A program made the position numbers and the translations under genes. This document shows, in pieces, positions 1 to 11,657 of a DNA stretch of 64,000 bases. The notes beneath the pieces were generated by a model that was not told the origin of the DNA, searched no databases, and saw nothing but the letters and a program-made list of their open reading frames with translations. Numbering within the stretch: position 1 is the first letter of the stretch; the number at the start of each line of letters is the position of its first letter. The stretch lies in assembly GCA_003290165.1 (NCBI GenBank), contig QNQO01007579.1, forward strand, positions 1 to 64,000, read 5' to 3'. Source of the DNA: Berberis thunbergii. Its lineage: Eukaryota > Streptophyta > Magnoliopsida > Ranunculales > Berberidaceae.

Positions 1-300
1 ATGTGAAATAACTTCGAGTCCACCAGAGTGTCGCACAAAACAAAATAAGAGTTGGACATCCAAGTCAAACTAAAAATTGAAACTTCGAATCGACTGAAGC
101 GTCGAAATATGAAATGACTTCGAGTCGACTAGAATATCACACCAATGAAGTGAAAGTTGAACGCCCAAGTCAAACTAACATGGAAACTTCAAATCAACCG
201 AGACGTCAAGTTGCCGAAGTAAAGGTTGAACGAACGAGTGAACTAGGTAAAGTTACTTCGGGACGACTAGAGTGTTACACCAATGAAACAAATTGAACGA
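1..300. repeat. irregular tandem repeat, about 105-145 bp units
   Basis: Three imperfect copies follow each other. The recurring segment is an ACTTCGAGTCGACTAGA-like stretch followed by a CACACCAATGAA-like stretch, near positions 4, 109 and 249. The copies are diverged and differ in spacing. It resembles the 3' untranslated tandem repeats common in Tat-type gypsy elements, and a minus-strand Tat element lies to the right, but no link can be shown because the window begins here. Confidence 0.5.
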
Positions 301-714
301 ACGAGTCAATTGAGCAAAACAACTTTGTGTCACGATGTGTTAGCGGAGTAAAAGATTGAGCGGATAATTCAACAAAGTAGAAGATAAGCAAACAAAGTAG
401 TTTTCCACAAAAATTCAGAGACAATAAACACAAAATCAAGACATGCATACTAAAGCATAGGAAGATTCAAATCACCGAAAGGTTGCTACAGACATATCTG
501 TGGAACATCACATACAAATTATCAAGACAACTACAGATGAACAAAGTCAATAAAGGAGCTAATTCTTGTCATTCAAAATCCGTTCGCATTACATTCAAAA
601 GTAGCAATAGAAGACCAAGGGGGGAAATCTATACATCTTGAACAATCACCTGCAGGAGCCGGAATTCAACAACGAGGACTCCTACTTCAAAGGGATGAGG
701 CGATTTTTCAACCA

Positions 715-1207
715 TTGGGACACCTAGAGGATCTTCAGCGGCACCTTCCACGTCCTCGAAAGTCTGATAACCAGATGACGATACTGAGACAAGTCGACAC
801 CAAGACCCTCGATATAATCCAAGAGCTCAGTCTACCATCTACAATGCGATGCCAGTCTACCACCTCCATAACACGAAGTCTATCCTTAACAAGAAGCAAG
901 CTCACTTCTTACCGTGATAAGTTGGCCCTCGGCAGTAGTGAAGCATCACAGAGGAGTCAACCTTGGCCACATCAAGCGAAGACAACAATTCCTCCACTCT
1001 TTTCTAACAACATCGAGATTGTTAGTGTTCTATCATGTCCCGGCGCAGCCTCATCATTAAGCACGTTCTCAGAGGAAAGTTTTTCTCCACATCGTTTATC
1101 AGTTTACGTGCACCATCTTGCACGCCAAGACGGGAGAACCAACATAATTTTCCATCCGATTTAACCCGGATCTCCTCAGGAATAGGTTCCTTCCAACTGA
1201 CCCGCAA
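715..1207. other. unassigned open frames, possible retroelement remnant
   Basis: A 149-codon plus-strand frame and a 61-codon minus-strand frame overlap here. The plus frame is rich in Ser, Thr, Arg and Gln and looks like an antisense shadow. The minus frame (1207 to 1022) has an ordinary amino-acid mixture and could be a fragment of a retroelement protein. I do not recognise either. The base composition is richer in GC than the flanking 1250-2500 stretch, as in the retrotransposon debris further right. Confidence 0.2.
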
Positions 1208-1249
1208 ATGAAGAATGCGAGGATTAGGTAATATGGAAGAACCGCCGCC

Positions 1250-2280
1250 ACCTATATATATATTTATATTTATTTATTTATTATAATAACCTTCAAAAGG
1301 GAGAGGCAACTATGGGATGTCAAACCTTTATTAATTATCAAAAGATTTTACACGAGTCGGAGTATTTGCGACTTTACCCGAAAGATAAACAAAAACCTAG
1401 AGCCTAGGGCCTAATTCACCGAGAAACTAACAAAGACGAAAAATTTCTCCAAGAAACTTGGGAAAAAGACCAAGGCCTTAGGCCTAATTCACCAAAGACC
1501 TTGGGCCTAATTCACCAAGACATTAGGCCTTAAACAAACTACTTAGATAGACTATAAGTTACTCACTACAGACCTCAAGAAAATGAGCCAAAAACTGAAC
1601 CAAAGCCTGGCATAATCTGCTAAAAACTTGCAAACCTCTTCCAAGCACCAATTGTTGTCAACAAATTAGTTCTGTTTCAGGCCAAAAAAAAAGCCTAAAC
1701 ACTCTGTTTTGTGAAATAAAAGCAGCATTCTCAGTTGAAACACGTCCCTAATCTGATCTGTTTCAGACTGAAAACAAGCCTAATACAACTCTGTTTTTTT
1801 TACCCAAAAACAGATTATCTGTTCGCCATTGATAATCCACTTCACCATTTCCAAACAATTAAAAACCGCACATATTCATTGCGGTTTTCTCAGATATGCA
1901 GTCTTGCTTTTATCAATTAAAAACAAAGCTTTCGGTCTAATGGATCATGATTTAACATGGATCATACATCTAAGATTGCAATGTTGTTTTGTCCATAATG
2001 GTTACATACTTACATAAAGGTCCACGCCAAATGGTTGCATATTTTCAAACTGTGTTGTGCTTATCTATAGACATAAATAATTTCCGTTGTCATTTTGTAC
2101 TGACCTGATAAGAGACTGCAATCGTTCTTCATTACATGTTAAGCTTCTAGCTAAAGGAAAGATCAAAATGAGCTGGATCCTTTCCTAGACAGTTTCCTTA
2201 GCTTTTAGGCCTTTCTCCACTGCATAACTTGTTGTTTGGGCCAGTCTTATCAGTCGCATAGCTAGCTGCTCTGCTGTAGT
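1250..2280. other. non-coding stretch with short repeats
   Basis: AT-rich sequence. It holds a TATATATATATTTATATTT run near 1253 and three or four copies of a GGCCTAATTCACCAA-like motif between 1405 and 1530. Two CTCTGTTTT-containing stretches lie near 1700 and 1790. I see no gene. Confidence 0.4.
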
Positions 2281-2289
2281 GTCATAAGC

Positions 2290-2975
2290 AATGTGTGCTT
2301 GCATATAATGCTCCTTCCTTGAAGAAGTAAATCAAAAGCTTTGTTGATTTCTTCGAACTTCACTTCATTGAGTAATAAAGTCATCTAAATTTAACTCATG
2401 CACAATAAAATCTATCATTACTACAAAGAAGTAAATAACAAAAGTTTATCTAGTAATGTTTATTAAAACTTTAATTCAGGGTCCAAAACGTTCAGATTAT
2501 CACATAACAGACAGTTGTCGTTCTTGTAGCAACGCAACTTCTATTCCATCTGAGATCTCGTTTTGTTTACCTTATTCATGTAACGTTGTATAAGGAGGGG
2601 GATAACAATCTTGGCTTTGACATCTCCAAAAAAGGAACCCATGCCGCCGTAATGAAGAATTTCGTAAGAACTAATGCTTAACTGTGACTACGGGTCCACC
2701 CCTAGTACGATGGTTTTGCCCCAACCCTGCATATTTAACAAAGAATTCAAAGGTTATTGATACATTATATTGGTATTTCATCGCATATCGAATAGTTGAA
2801 GTAAATTTGATGTACTATTTGGTTTGACCTGGATATCGATGCAAATAGTGAAGATTTAAACATCATAGTATAAGGGAAATAGGGATACCTGTGGCAACTC
2901 GCAATGCTTCATGGACCAACTTGCAACGTACATTGGACCAATCAGCTATGCATCCAATGGCTTTACCAACAATGT
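2290..2975 (-). pseudogene. alcohol dehydrogenase-like gene fragment (last exons), broken
   Basis: Three minus-strand exon remnants match the C-terminal part of the plant medium-chain zinc alcohol dehydrogenase-like family, NAD-dependent enzymes. They lie in gene order. About 2975-2889 reads LVHEALRVAT and ends at a GTATC donor. 2726-2571 reads GWGKTIVLGVD, then SSYEILHYGGMGSFFGD, and runs between a CAG acceptor and a GTAAAC donor. 2400-2295 reads ELNLDDFIT, then INKAFDLLLQG. The middle exon has an in-frame stop just after GVD and has lost a few residues after HYG. The last exon has a one-base insertion after FIT. The catalytic N-terminal half is absent. It is a dead remnant, and no transposon ends were found immediately around it. 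Confidence 0.75.
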
Positions 2976-3269
2976 TCAAACCCGGAAATGCTATACTACC
3001 ATCATAATGCAGTTCCTTTTTCTCTAATGGGCTAGTTCAATGGTGGTATGCAACCCATGGGTCTCATAACGCCAACAAACAACCATCACCTCAATGCTAT
3101 TCATCGAGAACATAAAAAATAGCAACAACAACAACAATAGATATGGAGTCTTTTTCGGCAGCATAGCTAGCTGCTCTTGCCTGCAGTGTCATATGTTGTA
3201 TGTGCTGCTTGGCCAGTGTTTTTTTGAGGTACATTGGTTGCCATGGCTGCATTGTCTTTGGTTATAAGC

Positions 3270-3515
3270 AGTGTTCTAAAAATCACTAGGCGGTGGGCGG
3301 CGGGCGCCAGCAGGTGCCTAGCGCCAGGGGCCTAGGCGGTTTTAGATTTTGTATTATAATTTTCATAATTTAAATATTTAGCATAATACATTAATATTTA
3401 TTCAATTTACTTCCAATTTATTGCCAGGAATTAGTAATACATATGAAACTTTATAAACATGAAAAATTAAGTTACATTAAAATTTTAATAGCATAAGTTG
3501 CATAACATAGAAGTT
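3270..3515. mobile_element. possible truncated DNA transposon end (CTAGGCGG-type)
   Basis: After GTGTTCTAAAAATCACTAGG a GC-rich stretch (3284-3345) made of CTAGGCGG and GGCGCC words can fold on itself. Very AT-rich sequence follows. This pattern resembles the ends of some non-autonomous plant hAT elements, but I could not find a matching right end or target duplication before the 548-bp duplication begins at 3516. Confidence 0.25.
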
Positions 3516-4600
3516 TCAACAACATAGAGGAAAGAAATGTTTCTTCCCCTTCTTCTTAGGGTATAGTATCAGTCTTGATACTTTCAGTTCAATCGTGGTG
3601 ATTTTTTCTTTAGTGCATTGCGTATCTTGCGCATTCCTTCTTGTGACGTTGGTCCTAATGTTTTCCTTTGTTTCACAAAAGTTTGTTATTCCGTCCCTCC
3701 GTGAAGAAGAGAAGCGATTGGAGAAAAGTTTTTGGAGCTTCTTTTGATTTCCGTGAGGTAGTAATGCCAGGAGATGTCGTACGCATCGGGCTGCTGCGGT
3801 GTTCTTATGGGGCTCACCTAGTGTCGGTTCCTTGGCTGAGGGAATGGTCGCGCGTCGTGTGAGGAAGAGGAGCTTGACCCCAATCAACCCCTCCAGGCTT
3901 GCTGAACTGGAGGCGAACGTGCCTCCTGTGGTTGCTCCGAGGAGAGGCAGTATTTGTAGCAGCGACCTCTCCCTTGGGTGACCATACTTCGGAGTCGCCT
4001 GTTCCTGTCTCGCTGCATCCTGAAGCCCGTGGGAGGATCATTGCTTTCTCCAGTCGCTTCTCTTCAACAACATAGAGGAAAGAAATGTTCTTCCCCTTCT
4101 TCTTTAGGTATAGTATAAGTCTTGATACTTTCAGTTCAATCGTGGTGAGTTTTTCTTTAGTGCATGCGTATCTTTGCGCATTCTTCTTGTGACGTTGATC
4201 CTGATGTTTTCCTTTGTTTCACAAAAGTTTGTTATTTTGTCCTCCGTGAAGAAGAGAAGCGACTGGAGAAAAGTTTTTGGAGCTTCTTTTGATTTCCGGT
4301 TGAGGTAGTAATGCCAGGAGATGTCGTACGCATCGGGCTGCTGCGGTGTTTCTTATGGGGCTCACCTAGTGTCGGGTTCCTTGGCTGAGGGGATGGTCGC
4401 GCGTCGTGTGAGGAGAGGAGCTTGACCCCATCAACCCCTTCAGGCTTTGCTGAACTGGAGGCGAACGTGCCTCTGTGGTTGCTTCGAGGAAGAGGCAGTC
4501 TTTTTGTAGCAGCGACCTCTCCCTTGGGTGACCATACTTCGGAGCCGCCTGTTCCTGTCTCGCTGCATCCTGAAGCCCGTGGGAGGATCATTGCTTTGAA
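3516..4600. repeat. tandem duplication, two 0.54-kb units
   Basis: Unit 1 runs 3516-4047 and unit 2 runs 4064-4597, with starts 548 bp apart. Both begin TCAACAACATAGAGGAAAG and end near GGGAGGATCATTGCTTT. They are very similar but differ by many one-base insertions and deletions, which puts the same protein-like stretch (LAELEANVP, then LHPEARGRII) in different frames. The unit is part of the antisense ORF region of the minus-strand gypsy element. Either a recent duplication of already decayed DNA or an assembly error could explain it. Confidence 0.8.
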
Positions 4601-5030
4601 GAAGGCTTTTGCCGATCTGCGGATGTCATACTTGCATGCCCTTTATCGGCAGAGGGTTCTGGCACTATCGCGAACTGTGAGGGTGTGGAAGCCACGACTC
4701 TTGTTGCTAACACAATAGATGAAATAAGGGCTCATCTGAGGATTACCAAGTTCGACTTGGTGTCGACTCGTGCCGAACTGAAGCGGACCAGAGCAAAATT
4801 GGAGTGCCTGGATACTACTATGGACAAGTGGGCCTTTAAACGAAGGGCAAAAGAAGTTGAAAGGAAGTAGTCGAAGGCAGAGTGGGCTGTCGAAAGGCAG
4901 TGGCTGGAAGCCGCTATAGTTAAAGGGCTTCGTCGTGTTCTGGAGGCAAAGCGGACGTTGTCCGAGGAACTCTCGCATTACGAAGCAATGTTGGGGCGCG
5001 ATAGATTTTGATGTGTATGGCCAGGAGGCC
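4560..5030 (+). pseudogene. antisense-ORF remnant of Tat-type element, coiled-coil protein
   Basis: On the plus strand, opposite to the gypsy polyprotein, a charged helical sequence can be followed through frame changes. It runs from ALKKAFADLRM, through IDEIRAHLRITKFDLVSTRAE, to RRVLEAKRTLSEELSHYEAM. Heptad-like Leu/Arg/Glu/Lys spacing indicates a coiled coil. Stops and frameshifts break it. Some plant Tat-lineage elements are known to carry an extra ORF between pol and the 3' LTR, in some cases antisense, so position and direction fit that type. The assignment is by context and general character, not a clear family match. Confidence 0.5.
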
Positions 5031-5439
5031 GCTAATCTCGTTCGAGGTAATACGGGGTAGACTGAAGCTCCTGGAACTGATTAAGGAGGATATCCCGACA
5101 TTGATCTTGACTTCGCCCGCTATAGGAGGGCAGTTTTGGGTCCATTCAAGGAGGGGAAGGCTCTGGCATTGCGAGGCCTAACTGATGAGGACGATGCTTC
5201 TCCTTATATTGTAATGTCTCTTCTGTGGGCGATATCATGTAGACTTGTTTTCTCTTTTGAATGAAAGTACTAATTCTTCCTTGCATCGTCATATTGGCTT
5301 TGTTGCATTGTATACTATAGGGTTATACTGTCAGGCGGAGTTGTTTTACCAATCCAAATATATTGTTGTGTTGTGTTGTGTTGCTGTCGCGACAGATTAG
5401 GGGTTGATCATCGGGAGTCGTCGTTGGTCAAGAGCTGAC

Positions 5440-7140
5440 CAAATCACTTAAGTGGTTGTCTGCAATGAGTCTCTCAGTGTTGGCGGACTAGCATTAACTT
5501 TTGCTTCCAATCCTTCGGTTGTTGTGACCTACGCGGAGTGGGTTAGGCTTTGCATGTCGGGAGCTGTTGTCATCAGCTTCGGACTGTGTAAGCTTTGGCT
5601 AGGTAAGTTTTGTACCAAGTGCAATGATCTCTTGGCGAGTCGTTGTCGCTAGCTCTGACTGAGCTCCTGCTTCCTCAGCCGTCGCGACCCCACACGGAGC
5701 GGATTAGGCTTTTGAAACCAGAAGCCATTGTTATCAATCACGAACTAACTAAGCTTACCTAGCTAATTTGGCGATCATCGTCTGAATTGAGAGCAATGAA
5801 TCCATTGGCGAGTCGTCGTCATCAGCGAACAAGCGCTGACTAGACTCCCACTTCCTCAGTTGCCATGACCTGTGAGGAGCAGATTAGGCTTTAGGCACCA
5901 GAAGCCATCGTCATCAGTCGCGAATTGACTAAACTAACCTTGCTAATTCGACGATCATCGTCTGCATTGAGAGCAATGATCCCTTGGCGAGTCGTCATCA
6001 TCAGTGGATAAGCACTGACTAGACTCCCACTTCCTCACCCATCGTGACCCATGCGGAGCGGATTAGGCTTTGGGCACTAGAAGTCATCGTCATCATTCGC
6101 GAACTAACTAAGCCTACCTGGCTAATTCAGTGATCATCATCTGCATTGAGAGCAATGATCCATTGGCAAGTCATCGTCATCAGCGGACAAGCGCTGACTA
6201 AACTCCCACTTCCTCAGCCATCGTGACTTGTGCAGAGCGGATTAGGCTTTGGGCACCAAAAGTCGCCGTCATCAATCGCGAACTGACTAAGCTTACCTAG
6301 CTAATTCAGCGATCATCGTCAACATTGAGAGCAATGATCCCTTGGCGAGTCGTCGTCATCAGCGGACAAACGTTGACTAGACTCTCACTTCCTCATCCGT
6401 CGTGACCTGTGCGAAGCGGATTAGGCTTTGGCACCAAAAGTCACTGTCATCAGTCGTGTAGTAAGTTTACCTGGCTAAGTAGGCGATCATCATCTGCAAT
6501 GAGAGCAACGATCCCTTGGCGAGTTCTCGTCAGCAACGGACAAACGCTGACTAGACTCTCACTCCTCAGCCGTCGTAACCCCGCGCGAGGAGGATTAAGC
6601 TTTGGGCACCAGAAGCCCATCGTCATCAGTCGCGAAATAAGCTTACCTGGCTAATTTGGCAATCATCGTCTGCATTGAAACTAATGATCCCTTGGCGAGT
6701 TGTCATCATTAGCGGACAAGACTTGGCTAGACTCCCACTTCCTCGACCATCGTGACCCGCGTGGAGCAGATTAGTGTTTGGGCACCAGAAGCCATTGTCA
6801 TCAATCGCGAACTGACTAAGCTTATCTGGCTAATTCGGTGATCATTGTCTACATTGAGAGCAACGATCCCTTGGCAAGTCGTCGTCATCAGCGAACAAGC
6901 ACTGACTAGACTCCTACTTGTTTAGCCGCCGTGACCCACACAGAGCGGATTAGGCTTTGAGCACCAGAAGTCATCGTCATCAGTCATGAACTGACTAAGC
7001 TTACCTGGCTAATTCGGCGATCATCGTCTGCATTGAGAGCAATGATCCCTTGGCGAGTCGTCGTCTTCAGCGGACAAGCGCTGATTAGACTACCACTTCC
7101 TCAGTCGTCGTAACCCGCGCAAATAAATTAGGCTTTGAAA
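5440..7140. repeat. tandem array, about 178-bp unit, nine to ten copies
   Basis: The phrase GCGGATTAGGCTTTGGGCACC recurs near 5700, 5881, 6060, 6239, 6419, 6593, 6771, 6949 and 7128, spacing 174-181 bp. Each unit also carries GATCATCGTCTGCATTGAGAG and TCCCTTGGCGAGTCGTCGTC. The first unit (about 5440-5640) is the most diverged. It directly abuts the integrase C-terminal end of the minus-strand gypsy element, where Tat-lineage elements typically keep tandem repeats in the 3' untranslated region. No coding function is visible. Confidence 0.9.
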
Positions 7141-7585
7141 AAATGTCCGAGTCTAGCTGTAACTGGGGTTAACGAGGGTTGTAACGGACAATAGTGGAAG
7201 TTTTGGTAAAAGCAAAATATTTTATTGATAATACTTTTTAGATGTTCTACATTCCATGGTTGTTTTAACCCTGCACCATTGGAGTCTTCCAGCCAGTATG
7301 TTCCCGGCTTGTTAACTTTAACAACTCTGTAAGATCTTTTCCAATTCAGATCTAGCTCTCCTGCCCCAGCTCCTTTGGTGTTTGTTGGGTCTTCCGTAAT
7401 ACCCAGTCTCCCACCTTGAATTCGTGTGGCTTGACCTTTTTGTTGCAGTATTCCGCCATCCATTGTTTGTAGACGGCTATCTTGGTAGAGGCTAAATCCC
7501 ATGTTTCGTCGATGAGGTTTAGTCCAACACGTAAGGCTTTGTCGTTATCGTCAAGTCGGAACTCTTCCGTCAGAAAGGTTGGCAC
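7128..7585 (-). pseudogene. integrase C-terminal region of the gypsy element
   Basis: Two overlapping frames give the C-terminal end of a plant gypsy integrase. One has a charged helix, then FKVGDWVLRK. After a frame change the other has WKRSYRVVKVNKPGTYWLED and PWNVEHLK. The final motif is typical of Tat-lineage polyproteins, where the C-terminal integrase domain binds DNA. A frameshift between the two parts inactivates it. The 178-bp tandem array begins directly beyond its end. Confidence 0.85.
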
Positions 7586-7589
7586 CTCA

Positions 7590-8447
7590 AGCTACCAAAA
7601 CCATAGCTTCTGACCCTTATGCTAACGCGGAGGGTGTCTCTCCGGTAGGGATTATTTTGGATGTTCGATATGCCCAGAGTATTCCTAGTAGCTCAGGAAC
7701 TCATTTTTCTTTGGCTGCATCGAGTTTTCATTTGATGGCTTCTAAGATCGTCCGATTGGTAACTTCAGCATAGCCGTTGAAGTGAGGGTGTCCTGGCGAG
7801 GAGAAGTGGCACCTTACTCCTAGGGTTTTGCACAAATCTTTGACCTTACTACCTTCGAACTGGATTCCGTTGTCGCTGACCAATACTATAGGGATGCCAA
7901 ATCTGCAGACAGTGGCGGCCCATATGAATTTTTTGATCTAGATCTGCCCTATTTTGGACAAGGAATCGTCCTCGACCCACTTGGTGAAGTAGTCGACGGC
8001 AACAAGAAGAAATTTTTTACCAGTCGATGCCGGGAGCGGTCTGACGATGTCCTTTCTCCATTGCGCAAATGGCCATGGACCAGTCATTGGAGTTGGTGAC
8101 TGAGCCGGCATGTGGGTGTATGGTACGAACCTCTGACATTTGTCGCACTTGCGGACTGTATCTTTGGCGCCCCGCTGCATGGTCGACCAATAGTATCCTA
8201 AAGTCAGGGCCTTGTGGGCAAGGGTTCTCCCACCTGGGTGATTCCCGTATATGCCACTGTGCATAGCTTGCAAGACTTGTTTAGCCTCTGAGGGCGATAG
8301 ACATCGGAGCAATGGCCCTATTACCGATCTCCTGTATAACTTGTCGTTTACGAGAGTATACCTTGCTGCTCTATTTTTAAGTTTCCGTGCTTCGACCTTA
8401 TTTGTTGATAAGGCTCCTGATGCTATATATTCTAGTAACGGAATCAT
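7590..8447 (-). pseudogene. integrase zinc-binding and catalytic core remnant
   Basis: The 8447-7938 frame contains the H2C2 zinc-binding region (HSGIYGNHPGGRTLAHKAL, then CDKCQRF) and the start of the catalytic core (LLVAVDYFTKWVE). After a break, the core continues below 7940 with IPIVLVSDNGIQFEGSKVKD. The visible aspartates sit in VDYFTKW and SDNGIQF, as expected for the D,D-35-E core, which inserts the cDNA copy into chromosomal DNA. In-frame stops separate the segments, so it is not functional. Confidence 0.9.
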
Positions 8448-8667
8448 CCAATTAGGTTATCTCCGCGGCGCAGATATTCTCGTGCTCTTCTTCATCGAGG
8501 CTTGATTTCTCCTATTATTCGATGAGGCCGCTGGAGGCTTTGATTTCTTTCGCTAGCTCGTCAGCCTTCTTGTTGTCGTCTCGGGGGTACTGTGTGAGCT
8601 GACAGTTCTTGAACTTGCTCATTATGCGACTACCTTGTTACGGTAGGCTATCATGCGCGAATCTTTG

Positions 8668-9063
8668 CTATTGAAATTTTTTTTTGACATGGTTGACTAC
8701 TAATCTTGAGTCGCTATATGCTGTTATACAATCTATGCCAATCCCCAAAGCTAGCTTTAATCCTGACATGAGAGCTTTGTATTCGACCTCGTTGTTTGAA
8801 ATGAGGAAACCAAATCTGACAGCCTTTTCGAGGGTGAAGCCACTAGGGGAGCGGAGAGTGATCCTTGCTCCACTTGCCTTATCAGTTGAAGATCCGTCAC
8901 AGTGTAGGCTCCAAGCTTGGACATCGGATTCTGTGAGTTGGTAGCCTACTTTCGGTTCTTCTCCGCCGGTGAATTCAACAATGAAATCCGCAAGCGCCCG
9001 AACTTTGATGGCGGTTCTTAGGGCGTAGTTCATGTCAAACTGTGCCCAAGTTCTACTGACCAT
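8668..9063 (-). pseudogene. RNase H domain of the gypsy element
   Basis: The frame begins within the linker (ALADFIVEF) and contains HCDGSSTDKASGARI, then SNNEVEYKALMSGLKLAL and YSDSRLVVNHV. These are the first Asp, the Glu and the second Asp of a retroelement RNase H, the domain that degrades the RNA strand of the replication hybrid. About 130 residues are open. The stretch between 8447 and 8668 that should join it to integrase is out of frame. Confidence 0.9.
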
Positions 9064-9084
9064 TTCCTACCAGATAGCTCGAAT

Positions 9085-10400
9085 TTATGTAATACCAAGC
9101 AGAGTGGGTGTTTGGTCAAGACCGTTATGGAGTGAGTCTAAAAATAGGGCCTCAGTTTCTTGGAGGATAGGACACGCGCCAGAGCCAACTTTTCCAGGTC
9201 CAGATAGTGTGCTTCTGCTTCTACGAAGGTTTTGCTGGTGTAAAACTGGCCTCTGTGTTCCGTGGTCGTCACATACAAGGGCTGAACTGACAGTGTGTTT
9301 GGAAACAGACGGGTACAAGTACAGTGTTTTACCTATCACGGGTTTCGAGAATAGCTTTGAACTCTCCATGTATGTTTTCAAGTTTTAAAGGGTTTGTTCG
9401 CATTCCTTATTCCACGAAAATCCTTCGCTTCCTCTTAGTATTTTGAAGAATGGGAGGTATTTGTTGAACGACTTTGATATAAAACATTTTAGTGTTGCTA
9501 CCCTTCCAGTCAGGCTATGAACTTCTCTGATACTAGATGGGGACTTCATGTCGAGAAGAGCCTGAATTTGTTCGGATCGGCCTCGATTCCCATTTTGTTA
9601 ACTATATACCCTAGGAATTTCCCAGACTCCACTCCGAACGTGCACTTTTGTGGGTTGAACTTCATCTGATATTTTCTGAGTTGATCAAATGCTTCGGCAA
9701 GGTCTCATACGTGGTCGGGGTTGCGAAGGTTTTGTACCAGCATGTCATCGATGTATACTTCCATATTTCTACTGATCTGTTGCTTGAACATTTGGTTGAC
9801 CAATCGTTGATAGGTGGCCCTAGCATTCTTTAAGCCGAATGGCATCGACCTATAGCGGTATATTCCTTTTTCCGTCAGAAAAAATGTTTTTTCTTGGTCT
9901 AGGGGTGCATTAATATTTGATTGTAGCCAGAATATGCGTTCATAAAGCTGAGGTGGTTGTGTCCCAATGTGGTGTCTACGATCTGATCAATTCAGGGGAG
10001 TGGAAAGTTGTCATTGTGACAGGCTTTGTTTATATCGGTGTAGTCACGCACACTCTCAACTTCCCTTCTTTTTTACGAGAACGGTGTTTGCCAGCCAGTC
10101 AGGGTATCGTGCTTCCTTGATCATGTCCGCGTCGAGTAAACGTTGTACCTCATCGTTTATGATAGCGTTTCTTTCGGGTGCCACAACCCTTTTTTCTGCC
10201 TGACACTTTTCTTCAAGAAATCTACTTTGAGGCGATGGGTGATTATTGAAGGATCGATCCCCACCATATCCTGGATAGTCCTGGTGAAGATGCCCAAGCT
10301 ACGCTACAGTAGCTCCATAAGTTGTTCTGCCACTTCCTTGTTTAAGCAGGAGCCGATCTGGATGGCCCTACTGTTTCGAGGGTTGTCGAGGTAGACCGTT
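9085..10400 (-). pseudogene. reverse transcriptase remnant of the gypsy element
   Basis: Reading the minus strand through frame changes gives recognisable reverse transcriptase blocks. The YxDD catalytic box is in MEVYIDDMLVQ (about 9770-9735), followed by KFNPQKCTFGVESGKFLGY near 9660-9610. The connection region with PVIGKTLYLY lies at 9381-9085. Many stops interrupt it, and no complete fingers-palm domain is open. Confidence 0.8.
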
Positions 10401-10591
10401 ATGGTTTCTTCTTCTAGCTGTCCGACATTGGGCCTGCCTCAACCGGTGCCTCATCGCCCAGTGTTGGTTGTTCCTTCCTTAGGCCTCGAGTTGGGCGGAG
10501 GATAACCTTGGCGTTTAAGTTGATTGCTAGTTGAGGACCGCCGGATGGCGAAGTCATCATGTATTGGCATTCCTGACCGCTAATTGGTCTC

Positions 10592-10957
10592 TCAATGTAC
10601 CGAATGCTCAGTTCGTAGGATACTTGACTTACTGGTGCAAGGTGGAAACCGCCACCCCCATCTGATGTAACCAGGGTCTGCCGAAACCACATTGTACGCC
10701 GAAGGCGTGTCGATCACTATGAACTCTTGGAACAAAATTTTATGAGTCGGTTGTTCTCCCGTTGTTATCGTCAGCTGTACCTTTCCTACAGAGGAGTGTT
10801 TTTCACCACTGAAGTCAGTCACTAGACGACTATCAGGGATTAAGGCTGCTTCATCCAGCTGCATGTTGCAGAGTGTGCGGAGGAACATGACATTCATCGA
10901 GCTTCTAGTATCAATCAGAGATCTTACCTCCCATCCACCAAGGGAAACCGTCACCAC
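10592..10957 (-). pseudogene. aspartic protease domain of the gypsy element
   Basis: A 121-codon open frame holds a retropepsin-like domain. The active-site region reads SLIDTRSSMNVMF, and the flap/C-terminal part includes IVIDTPSAYNVV. The glycine expected after Asp-Thr is replaced by Arg, so the enzyme would probably be dead even if expressed. It lies between gag and reverse transcriptase, as usual in the family. The following 10692-10414 frame is the out-of-register linker to reverse transcriptase. Confidence 0.85.
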
Positions 10958-10984
10958 CAGGGCATTATCGTGTGAGATTTGTAC

Positions 10985-11603
10985 GCCCTAGAGGTCCTTC
11001 TGTGCAAATGCCAGCGGTGCGGATGAGCCCTGCTTCTGACCATGTGGTGTCGATTGCCCATCGCGTATAGCTTTAATCCTCAAGCATCGTAGAGCCTTTT
11101 TTCTGGACCTGTTGGACAGTTCGGACTCTGAATGTGCTCCATAAAGTGCATGCATCCTGTTGACCGAAGGCTCCTCGAATTTGGTTTTTTCTCGCTCTTC
11201 TCTCTGGATCACGAAGCTTTGTGTTTTATTTGCCGAATCTGCAGTATTTGCCAGAGTATCCAGTGTCAAAAGGTTGTCAAACTCTCCTTTTCGCAGACCG
11301 TTAATGAAGGTCAAGACCGTTGTTGCATCATTGCATGAGCAAACAGTGTTTAACTCTTAGTTTAATCGGGTTAAATACATTTCTTGCGTCTCGTCAAAAC
11401 TTCGTTTCATCGATATGAACGTTTGAATCATTAACTGGTCCAGGTGTGGGAAGAGATCGTACATCCAGCTCGGGATTCAATGGTGTTGTCGTGTGCACAG
11501 TTGTGCGACTGTGCTACCCGCGCTCGACAGGAACCGCAGGGTTGGCCTGAGCATTGGACGTGTCCTCTAAGTTTCTGATGTTGCGTGACCTGGTGGTCAC
11601 CAT
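10985..11603 (-). pseudogene. gag remnant of the gypsy element
   Basis: The start MVTTRSRN at 11603 matches the gag start of the plus-strand sister at 24336. Then comes SNAQANPAVPVE and a stop. After what looks like an internal deletion the retrotransposon gag core continues: SFDETQEMYLTRLN, then TFINGLRKGEFDNLL at 11314-11270. The protein would coat the element's RNA in virus-like particles. It is much shorter than usual for a Tat gag and contains stops. Confidence 0.75.
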
Positions 11604-11657
11604 CTCTCTGGGATTTGGTAGGAGACGACGCATAGTGTAATGTTATGAACTATGTCG

